DNA from: CAZLHO01 sp964559455
GTDB lineage: Bacteria > Krumholzibacteriota > Krumholzibacteriia > LZORAL124-64-63
Direction: 5' to 3'
Length of the DNA: 13,479 nt
Assembly (NCBI GenBank): GCA_964559455.1
Contig: CAZLHO010000068.1
Location: forward strand, 1-13,479
Shown here: positions 1-5,889 of the stretch, piece by piece
Layout of the letters: the number at the start of each line of letters is the position of its first letter
How positions within the stretch are numbered: the first letter of the stretch is position 1
Made by a program: the position numbers and the translations under genes
The notes under the pieces: generated by a model
The model's input: the letters and a program-made list of their open reading frames with translations, nothing else
Databases searched by the model: none
What the model was told of the DNA's origin: nothing

Positions 1-642
1 CGGGCCCTGACCGGCACGCCGGGCGTCTTCTACGAGTCCCCGCCGGACAGCGGCTATTCGGTGGACAACCTGGCGCCGAACGTACCCGAGGGACTGATGG
101 TGGCCTATGCATCGGGCGGCAACGCCCTCGAATGGCTTGAATCCGACGCCGCCGACTTCCGCTACTTCAAGATCTACACCGGGTCGACGCCCGACTTCAC
201 GGTCGATCCGGAGGACCCGGCCCACGAAACCACGGCGCCGAACTGGACCGACCCGGCCGGCGGCTTCGACGTCTTCTACAAGGTGTCGGCGGTGGACTTC
301 GCCGGGAACGAGAGCGCGGCGGCGATGCCGGGCGGCCTGACCGGCGTCGACGCCCCGGCCGCACGTTTCGCGCTGCACGGCGCCGTGCCGAACCCCTTCA
401 ACCCGAAGACGACGATCGCCTTCAGCCTGCCGGAGGCGGCCGGGGTGACGCTGCGGGTCTACGACCTGTCGGGCCGCCTGGTGGCGACGCTGCTGGACGG
501 CGCGCCGCACGCGCAGGGCCGTCACGAGGTCGTCTGGGACGGCCGGGACGCGCAGGGACGCACGGCGGCGGCCGGGAGCTACGTGGCTCGGCTGGAGGCC
601 GGCGATCGCAGCGCGACGCGACGGATGATGCTGGTGCGGTAG
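1..642 (+). CDS. Secreted protein, C-terminal part (FN3-like plus FlgD Ig-like domain), 5' truncated
   Basis: The frame is open from base 1 and ends at TAG 640-642, so only the last 213 residues of a longer protein are here; the GTG at 61 is internal. Residues about 24-105 resemble a fibronectin type III module (LAPNVPEGL start, FYKVSAVDFAGNES end). Residues about 120-213 match the FlgD-type Ig-like C-terminal domain, with PNPFNPKTTIAFSLP, VTLRVYDLSGRLVATL, VWDGRDAQGR and GSYVARLEAG. In FCB-related phyla this domain sits at the end of large exported proteins and is thought to act as a surface or secretion tail. The N-terminal functional domain lies outside the window, so the substrate or role cannot be told. 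The family call for the tail is firm; the parent protein is unknown. Confidence 0.9.
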   Translation, partial: RALTGTPGVFYESPPDSGYSVDNLAPNVPEGLMVAYASGGNALEWLESDAADFRYFKIYTGSTPDFTVDPEDPAHETTAPNWTDPAGGFDVFYKVSAVDFAGNESAAAMPGGLTGVDAPAARFALHGAVPNPFNPKTTIAFSLPEAAGVTLRVYDLSGRLVATLLDGAPHAQGRHEVVWDGRDAQGRTAAAGSYVARLEAGDRSATRRMMLVR

Positions 643-663
643 CTGGATCGAATCGATATGGAA

Positions 664-692
664 ACGGGCCGGCGCGCGATGCGCCGGCCCGT
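664..692. terminator. Perfect 12-bp hairpin, bidirectional terminator between convergent genes
   Basis: Positions 664-675 and 681-692 are exact reverse complements (12 bp, ACGGGCCGGCGC) around a 5-base loop, GCGAT. The hairpin lies 22 bases after the stop of the plus-strand gene and 48 bases after the stop of the minus-strand gene at 740, so it can serve both. The plus-strand side has only a weak T-rich tail (CTGCTTCCC); the minus-strand side reads TTTCC. Termination is inferred from the stem strength and the convergent position. Confidence 0.75.
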
Positions 693-739
693 CTGCTTCC
701 CGGAAGCCGGTTTCAAACCGCCGAAGTCGTTCTCCTCCC

Positions 740-1858
740 TCATCTCCGTCTGCGCTTCTCCACCATCGCCGCCCCCGCCGTGACCACCGCGAGCAGCAGC
801 AGCGACTGGGTCAGCGAGGCCGCCTCGGGCGGCAGCCAGCTCGCCAGCAGGCGGCGCTGCACGAAGTGGTGCAGCGACAGCGTGCCGCCGGCGCCGTCGG
901 GCCAGCGGATCACGCCTATGGTGAGGTCGGATACCAGGTGCGCGGCCACGAAGGCGGCCAGGGCGTGGCGGCCCAGGGCCGTCACCGGCGCCAGGCCGCG
1001 GCGCCAGCCGGTGCCGTCGACCAGCGCCAGCCACGCCGCCAGCGACAGCAGCGCGGCGCCGCCGGTGAGCAGGGCGTAGGAGCCGGTCCACAGCTCCTTG
1101 GCCGGCGGCTGCCAGAGGCACCACAGCGCCCCTGCGGCCAGCAGCGCCAGGCCCGGCAAGGCCAGTCGCCGCGCCGCCGTCAGGGGAGGCGCTCCCCGTC
1201 GCAACAGCATCCCGGCCAGCACCCCCAGCAGGCCGGTGGCGATCGCGGGCAGCGTCGACAGCAGTCCCTCCGGGTCGCCGGGCCCGCGCCAGGTGTGGGC
1301 GCCGAGCACGAGGTCGTCCAGCCAGACCGGCAGGCTCAGTTCGGCGGTCAGCAGGGGCCGTCCCGCGCCGGGCATCGGGACCCAGGCCAGCAGCGCCGCA
1401 TAGCCGGCCGTGAGTCCGACGGCCGCCAGCGCCACCCCCCGGCGTCCCCAGGTCAGGAAAGCCAGCGCGCAGGCCAGGTAGACCACGGCGATGCGCTGCA
1501 GCACGCCCGGCAGCCGCACCGTGGCGAGGTCGAAGTCGGGGAAGAGGTTCAGGCCGATCCCGATCGCGAACAGCGTCACGCCGCGGCGCAGGACCGGCCG
1601 CGCGACGGCGCGTCGCGGCAGGCCGTCCGCAAGGCGCCGGCCCAGGGCCAGAGGTGTCGATACTCCCACCAGGAACAGGAAGGTCGGGAAGATCAGGTCG
1701 GCGGCCGCGGGCGTGGCGCCCCAGGGGGCGTGGCGCAGGGCCGGGTACATGGCGCTCCACGTGCCCGGGTTGTTGACGACGATCATCGCGGCCATGGTCA
1801 GGCCGCGCAGCACGTCGACCGAGGCGATCCGCCCCGCGTTCTGGTCGGATGAGCTCAT
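740..1858 (-). CDS. Heparan-alpha-glucosaminide N-acetyltransferase-like membrane acyltransferase (NagX/COG4299 type)
   Basis: This is a 372-residue polytopic membrane protein. The N-terminus carries the family signature: RIASVDVLRGLTMAAMIVVNNPG (residues 10-32), then RHAPWG, ADLIFPTFLFLVGVS and GVLQRIAVVYLA. Many hydrophobic segments follow up to the basic C-terminus (EKRRRR). His43 in RHAPWG aligns with the His of human HGSNAT that is proposed to carry the acetyl group during transfer from cytoplasmic acetyl-CoA to an amino sugar on the other side of the membrane. Bacterial relatives are often called NagX or DUF5009-like. The substrate here is unknown. The gene stands alone: it converges on the FlgD-domain gene and diverges from the sulfur operon. 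The ATG at 1858 has no strong Shine-Dalgarno sequence, but the family motif begins right after it, so the start is probably correct. Confidence 0.85.
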   Translation of the reverse strand: MSSSDQNAGRIASVDVLRGLTMAAMIVVNNPGTWSAMYPALRHAPWGATPAAADLIFPTFLFLVGVSTPLALGRRLADGLPRRAVARPVLRRGVTLFAIGIGLNLFPDFDLATVRLPGVLQRIAVVYLACALAFLTWGRRGVALAAVGLTAGYAALLAWVPMPGAGRPLLTAELSLPVWLDDLVLGAHTWRGPGDPEGLLSTLPAIATGLLGVLAGMLLRRGAPPLTAARRLALPGLALLAAGALWCLWQPPAKELWTGSYALLTGGAALLSLAAWLALVDGTGWRRGLAPVTALGRHALAAFVAAHLVSDLTIGVIRWPDGAGGTLSLHHFVQRRLLASWLPPEAASLTQSLLLLAVVTAGAAMVEKRRRR

Positions 1859-1905
1859 TCCGGGGCCCAGCCTACCCGCGAAAGCGGCTCCTGTCCCGGG
1901 CTTTC

Positions 1906-1915
1906 GGGATATCCC
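1906..1915. promoter_or_regulatory. Palindrome GGGATATCCC with AT-rich flank in the divergent promoter region
   Basis: A perfect 10-bp palindrome is followed at once by TAAAAAATA (1916-1924), the most AT-rich spot between the divergent genes starting at 1858 (-) and 1988 (+). A second dyad, CGGG-ATG-CCCG, lies at 1936-1946, and a TTGACG hexamer at 1932-1937 has no good -10 partner. The position fits an operator or promoter for one or both genes, but no binding factor can be named. Confidence 0.3.
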
Positions 1916-1987
1916 TAAAAAATACCTGGAATTGACGGGATGCCCGGGACATCTTGGAGCGGAGCCCCATTCGCGAGGTTGTGCTGC

Positions 1988-2338
1988 GTGTCCGTGCTCG
2001 TCGTCATCAACGACCCCCCCTACGGCTCCGAGCGCCCCCTGCAGGCGCTGAGGCTCGCCGACGCCATGCTCAAGACAGACCGGAGCCTGGAGCTGACCGT
2101 CTACCTGACCGGCGACGGCGTCGTCTGCGCCAAGTCCGGGCAGAAGACGCCGGCCGACTATTACAATATCGAGACGATGCTGACCTCGATCGCGCAGAGG
2201 GGCGTGGTGCTGGCCTGCCGCACCTGCCTCGAGGCGCGGGGGCTGAAGCGCGAGGAGCTGGTCGAGGGCGTCGTCGAGGCGCGCCTGGGCGAGCTGGCCG
2301 CGCTGACGCTCGAGGCCGACAAGGTCCTGATCTACTGA
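1988..2338 (+). CDS. DsrE/DsrF-like sulfur carrier protein
   Basis: This 116-residue protein belongs to the DsrE/DsrF/TusD-like family of small cytoplasmic persulfide carriers. It has the N-terminal strand SVLVVINDPPYGSER, then LRLADAMLK, CAKSGQKTPADYYNIETML, CRTCLEARG and a C-terminal EADKVLIY. Cysteines are Cys47 (before AKSGQK), Cys77 and Cys80 (CRTC); one of the CRTC pair probably carries the persulfide, by position in the family. The GTG at 1988 is preferred because GAGG at 1975-1978 lies 9 bases upstream and the family fold starts right there. An ATG at 1940 would add 16 residues that do not look like this family. It is first in the operon, 20 bases before the cysteine desulfurase-type gene, which suggests it accepts sulfur from that enzyme or passes it to DsrC (inference). 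Confidence 0.85.
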   Translation: MSVLVVINDPPYGSERPLQALRLADAMLKTDRSLELTVYLTGDGVVCAKSGQKTPADYYNIETMLTSIAQRGVVLACRTCLEARGLKREELVEGVVEARLGELAALTLEADKVLIY

Positions 2339-2358
2339 AACGCCCGGGGAGGATATGC

Positions 2359-3525
2359 ATGGACCGGATCATCTACATGGACAATGCGGCCACCAGTTTT
2401 CCGAAGCCCGACGCCGTCCACGACGCGGTGCGCGACTTCTACAAGGTGAACGGCGTGAACCCCGGCCGCAGCGGCTGCGACCTGGCCGTCGCCGCCGAGG
2501 AGATGATCCACGGCACCCGCAAGCGGCTGTCGGCGTTCTTCAACCCCGGCGCGACCACGGATCCGAACCGCCTGGTCTTCACCCTGAACGCCACGATGAG
2601 CCTGAACCTGGTCATCAACGGCGTGGTGGGCCCCGGGGACCACGTGGTCACGACGCTGCTCGAGCACAACTCTGTGATCCGGCCGGTCAACCACCGGGTG
2701 CTCGAGGGCGCCGAGGCCACCTACGTGGCCCCCGACGCCGAGGGCTACCTGGATCCCGAGGAGATCCGCAAGGCGATCCGCAAGACCACGAAGCTGGTGG
2801 TCGTCAACCACGGTTCGAACGTCACGGGCGTGGTGCAGGACATCGCGGCGATCGGCGCCGTCTGCCGGGACGAGGGCGTGCCGCTGGCCGTGGACAGCGC
2901 CCAGACCGCCGGCGTGCTGCCCCTGGACATGAAGGCCTGCAACATCGCGTTCCTGACCTTCACCGGGCACAAGGGACTGTTCGGGCCCACGGGAACCGGC
3001 GGCATCTGCGTGGCCGACGACGCGGAGATCCGCGGCACGATCTACGGCGGCACCGGCGTGCGCAGCGCCGTGCCCTACCACCTCGAGGAGTACCCCTATC
3101 GGCTGGAGGCGGGCACCCAGAACCTGGCCGGCATCGCCGGTCTGCGCGCGGGGCTGGACTTCATCGAGCAGCGCGGGCGCCAGGCGATCTACGAGCACGA
3201 GATGGGGCTCTTCACGCGACTGCAGGAGGGCCTGGACGGCGTCAAGGGCGTCAAGCTGTGGGGCACGAAGCGGCTGGACGCGCGCGTGGCCACTCTCTCG
3301 ATGACCGTCGAGAACTACGACGCCTCGGACGTGGGCACGATCCTGGACGTCGAATACGGCATCCAGACGCGCACCGGGCTGCACTGCGCCCCCCTGATCC
3401 ACGAGCACCACGGCACGGTCCCGCGCGGCACGATCCGCATGTCGGTCGGCCCGTTCAACACCGAGGAACACATCGACACCGCGATCCGCGCGGTGACGGA
3501 GATCGCGGCGGACCGGCCCGCCTAG
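2359..3525 (+). CDS. Class V aminotransferase, cysteine desulfurase family protein
   Basis: This is a 388-residue PLP enzyme of fold type I. Visible landmarks are the N-terminal IYMDNAATSFPKP, EHNSVIRP (cofactor-stacking His region), DSAQTAG (Asp that pairs with the pyridine N), TGHKGLFGPTGTGG with Lys205 as the Schiff-base lysine, GTQNLAGIAGL, and RTGLHCAPLIHEHHGT with Cys343 as the likely persulfide cysteine. The overall pattern is that of the cysteine desulfurase family subgroup modelled by TIGR01977 rather than housekeeping IscS or SufS. The start ATG 2359 follows GGGGAGG (2346-2352) with 6 bases of spacing; an ATG at 2355 is in another frame. Expected reaction: L-cysteine to alanine plus enzyme-bound sulfane sulfur. 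Flanked by DsrE-like and DsrC genes, it may feed sulfur into that relay (inference). It could also act on another cysteine derivative. Confidence 0.9.
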   Translation: MDRIIYMDNAATSFPKPDAVHDAVRDFYKVNGVNPGRSGCDLAVAAEEMIHGTRKRLSAFFNPGATTDPNRLVFTLNATMSLNLVINGVVGPGDHVVTTLLEHNSVIRPVNHRVLEGAEATYVAPDAEGYLDPEEIRKAIRKTTKLVVVNHGSNVTGVVQDIAAIGAVCRDEGVPLAVDSAQTAGVLPLDMKACNIAFLTFTGHKGLFGPTGTGGICVADDAEIRGTIYGGTGVRSAVPYHLEEYPYRLEAGTQNLAGIAGLRAGLDFIEQRGRQAIYEHEMGLFTRLQEGLDGVKGVKLWGTKRLDARVATLSMTVENYDASDVGTILDVEYGIQTRTGLHCAPLIHEHHGTVPRGTIRMSVGPFNTEEHIDTAIRAVTEIAADRPA

Positions 3526-3569
3526 GGCGGCCCCATTCCCCGAGCACCCAGCCAAGGAGCGACGACGGC

Positions 3570-3878
3570 ATGAAGGTCGGCGAACTCGACATCGAACTGG
3601 ACCAGGACGGATTCATGAAGGCCCCGGAGCTCTGGAGCCGCGACGTGGCCTTCGCCATCGCCGGCGACGAGGGCATCGACGAGATGAGCGAGGATCACTG
3701 GCGGGTCGTCGAATTCATCCGCGGCTACTGGCAGGAGCACGACCAGGCGCCGGCCGTGCGGCTGATCTGCAAGGAGATCGGCGTGGGCGTGCGGCAGATC
3801 TACAAGCTCTTCGCCTCGGGTCCCGCCCGCGGCGCCTGCCGCGTCGCCGGCCTGCCGAAGCCCGACGGCTGCGTCTGA
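3570..3878 (+). CDS. dsrC: DsrC, sulfur-carrier / disulfide redox partner
   Basis: This 102-residue protein has the complete DsrC pattern: LDQDGFMKAPELW, EGIDEMSEDHWRVVEFIRGYW, PAVRLICKEIG, YKLFASGPARGACRVAGLPKPDGCV. Both functional cysteines of the flexible C-terminal arm are present: Cys101 (penultimate) and Cys90, exactly 11 residues apart as in characterised DsrC. The segment between KEIG and IYKLF is short, as in sulfate-reducer DsrC; E. coli TusE has several extra residues there and lacks the upstream arm cysteine. In known systems DsrC leaves DsrAB sulfite reductase as a trisulfide and is handled by the DsrMKJOP membrane complex. Here the DsrMK-like pair follows directly but no dsrAB is visible. 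ATG 3570 has AAGGAG at 3554-3559, 10 bases away. The family call is firm. Confidence 0.95.
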   Translation: MKVGELDIELDQDGFMKAPELWSRDVAFAIAGDEGIDEMSEDHWRVVEFIRGYWQEHDQAPAVRLICKEIGVGVRQIYKLFASGPARGACRVAGLPKPDGCV

Positions 3879-3899
3879 GAGCGGAAGGGGCCGGCGAAG

Positions 3900-4526
3900 A
3901 TGAGCGACACCCTGCGCATCGCCGCCGCGGCGAGTTTCGGTTGGACGGTGCTCAGCCTGGCGGCGCAGTTCGCCCAGGCCCGGGGCGGCGGCCGGAGCGA
4001 CCTGGGCGCGCGGGCGGGCAGCCCGTGGCGCGGCCTGATCTACAACTTCAGCACTGCGATGACCCCCGCCCACAAGGAGTCGGTGCGCCTGCATCCCGTC
4101 GAGTTCGGGATCGGTCTGCTGCTGCACCTGGGCGTCTTCTTCGCCGTCGCCCGCGCGGCGGCGCTGATCGCCGCGCCCGCCGTCCCCACGGGGCCCGCGG
4201 CGCTCGGCGTCCTGCCGGGACTGTCGCTGCTGGCCGGCCTGACGCTGTTCGTCCGGCGCCTGGCCGCGGCCGACCTGCGCGCGATGAGCAGTCCGGACGA
4301 CTACCTGTCGCTGCTGCTGACCTGCGCGCTGCTGGCCGGGGCCCAGGCCTTCCAGACGGGCCTGCTGTCGGCGGCCGGCTTCCTGGCGGTCGCCGCCGTC
4401 TTCTTCCTGTACCTGCCGCTGGGCAAGCTGCGCCACGCGCTCTTCTTCTTCGTCGCGCGCGCCGACTACGGCCGGCGGCTGGGCTACCGGGGCGTCTATC
4501 CCGCCCCGCGCGAAGGGGGGCGCTGA
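3900..4526 (+). CDS. Small membrane subunit, DsrM/TmcC/NarI-like (putative cytochrome b)
   Basis: This 208-residue membrane protein has hydrophobic stretches at about 7-27, 67-90, 98-117 and 130-175, the last long enough for two passes. Motifs are RLHPVEFGIGLLLHLGVFF and a C-terminal PLGKLRHALFFFVARADYGRRLGYRGVYP, which resemble the membrane subunits that pair with DsrK/HdrD-like proteins. His65, His76 and His179 are candidate heme b ligands, as in the NarI superfamily; four would be needed for two hemes, so one site may be lost or supplied by His58. Typical DsrM and TmcC proteins are much longer, so this is a reduced version. It lies 21 bases after dsrC, and its stop is one base before the next start, so translation with the DsrK-like partner is probably coupled. 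Proposed role (inference): exchange electrons between menaquinone and the cytoplasmic partner. Confidence 0.7.
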   Translation: MSDTLRIAAAASFGWTVLSLAAQFAQARGGGRSDLGARAGSPWRGLIYNFSTAMTPAHKESVRLHPVEFGIGLLLHLGVFFAVARAAALIAAPAVPTGPAALGVLPGLSLLAGLTLFVRRLAAADLRAMSSPDDYLSLLLTCALLAGAQAFQTGLLSAAGFLAVAAVFFLYLPLGKLRHALFFFVARADYGRRLGYRGVYPAPREGGR

Positions 4527-4527
4527 G

Positions 4528-5832
4528 ATGGCGGCCGCAGCGCTCGCCCCGGCCGAAGTCACCCGCGTCGCCCGCGACGCCCTGCGCCGATCCGTACGCG
4601 GACTCGGGGCCTACCACCTGAACGCCTGCGTCGGCTGCGGGCTCTGCGGCGAGTCCTGCCACGTCTACCTGACCGATCCCGTGCCCGAGAACCTGCCCGG
4701 GGTGAAGGCCGCCCGGGTGATCAGCCACTTCCGCCGCTACCACACGCTGGCCGGCCGGCTGGCGCCGCTGCTGGTCGGCGCGCGGGCGATGACCCCGGAC
4801 GCCTTGGACGACCTGGTCGAGAGCGTCTACGGCCGCTGCACGGCCTGCGGGCGCTGCGGCCTGAACTGCTCGGTGGGCGTGGACGTGGGCGCGGTGATCC
4901 GCACCGGCCGCAACGTGCTGGCCGCGGTCGGCAAGGTGCCGGCGAATCTGCAGGCGGTCGTCGACAACCAGACCGGCACCGGCAACCAGATGGCGATCAC
5001 GTCGGAAGAGCTGAAGGACACCGCGGCCTGGATCGCGGAGGACCTGCAGCTGGAGATGGGCCGCGACGACGTGCGCATCCCGGTCGACGAAGAAGGCGCG
5101 CGCGTCTTCTACCTCGTGAATCCCCGCGAGGTGAAGTTCTTCCCGCTGTCGCTTTCCGCCGCCGCGGGCGTCTTCCACGTCGCGGGCGAGAGCTGGACGA
5201 TGTCCAGCCGCTTCTACGACGTGACGAATTACGGCCTGTTCTCGGGCGACGACCGGGCGGCCGCCGAGATCACCCGCCAGGCGGTGGACGAGGCCCGGCG
5301 GCTGGGCTGCGAGGAGATCGTGCTGTCGGAATGCGGGCACGGCTTCCGCTCGTTCCGCTGGGAGGGCCCGAACTGGCTCGGGAAGCGTTACGACCTGCCG
5401 ATGCGCAGCGTGCTCGAGCTGCTGGACGAGTACATCGCCGACGGCCGTATCACGGTGGATCCGGCGAAGAACGCCGAGCGCGTCACGCTGCACGATCCCT
5501 GCAACCTGGTGCGCTGGGGCGGCGTCAGCGAGCCGCAGCGGCGGGTGCTGAAGCGGGTCGCGACGGACTTCGTCGAGATGACGCCGCGGCGCGCGCAGAA
5601 CTTCTGCTGCGGCGGGGGCGGCGGCATGCTGTCGATGAGCGAGTACGGCGAGCGCCGGGTCGCGTCCGGCCGCATCAAGGCCGACCAGATCGCGGCGACC
5701 GGCGCGAAGATCGTGGCCACGCCCTGTCACAACTGCGCGGACCAGCTGCTGGAGCTGAACAAGCACTACAAGCTTGGCGTCGAGATCCAGGCGGTCGTCG
5801 AGCTCGTCTACAACGCCCTCGTGCTGGACTGA
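4528..5832 (+). CDS. DsrK/TmcB/HdrD-like iron-sulfur protein with CCG domain
   Basis: This 434-residue cytoplasmic or membrane-bound Fe-S protein has two ferredoxin-type CxxCxxCxxxC sites: Cys34/37/40/44 and Cys104/107/110/114. Neither fourth cysteine is followed by the usual proline. The C-terminal half holds a full cysteine-rich CCG domain: Cys325 (HDPCN), Cys360-Cys361-Gly, then Cys400 and Cys403 (PCHNC), spaced C-x34-CCG-x37-CxxC. In heterodisulfide reductase and DsrK this domain binds the special [4Fe-4S] centre that cleaves or forms disulfides. An earlier segment around Cys269 (SECGHGFRSFRW) is a degenerate first CCG repeat. The start ATG 4528 is one base after the upstream stop, with GAAGGGGGG just before. 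Order after dsrC and the membrane subunit mirrors dsrMK. Likely role: redox exchange with the DsrC disulfide or trisulfide (inference). Confidence 0.88.
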   Translation: MAAAALAPAEVTRVARDALRRSVRGLGAYHLNACVGCGLCGESCHVYLTDPVPENLPGVKAARVISHFRRYHTLAGRLAPLLVGARAMTPDALDDLVESVYGRCTACGRCGLNCSVGVDVGAVIRTGRNVLAAVGKVPANLQAVVDNQTGTGNQMAITSEELKDTAAWIAEDLQLEMGRDDVRIPVDEEGARVFYLVNPREVKFFPLSLSAAAGVFHVAGESWTMSSRFYDVTNYGLFSGDDRAAAEITRQAVDEARRLGCEEIVLSECGHGFRSFRWEGPNWLGKRYDLPMRSVLELLDEYIADGRITVDPAKNAERVTLHDPCNLVRWGGVSEPQRRVLKRVATDFVEMTPRRAQNFCCGGGGGMLSMSEYGERRVASGRIKADQIAATGAKIVATPCHNCADQLLELNKHYKLGVEIQAVVELVYNALVLD

Positions 5833-5854
5833 CGGAAGCCTCTTCACCGCCGAC

Positions 5855-5883
5855 TTTCCGCCCGCCGCCTTCCATGCTAGTTT
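5855..5883 (+). promoter_or_regulatory. Possible promoter of the sulfatase-like gene (leaderless start)
   Basis: TTTCCG at 5855-5860 and TAGTTT at 5878-5883 are separated by 17 bases, the usual -35/-10 spacing. The expected transcription start, about 7 bases after the -10, falls on the A of ATG 5890, and there is no good Shine-Dalgarno sequence before that ATG. Both observations fit a leaderless mRNA. Matches to the consensus are modest. Confidence 0.35.
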
Positions 5884-5889
5884 TGACGG

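Noticed and set aside
708..720. CGGTTT-C-AAACCG dyad near the first terminator
   Set aside because: The centre is a single base, so it cannot form a useful hairpin; it could be a chance palindrome or a weak operator, with no further support.
1940..1987. A longer N-terminus for the DsrE-like protein from ATG 1940
   Set aside because: The extra 16 residues do not fit the family, and GTG 1988 has a well-placed GAGG.
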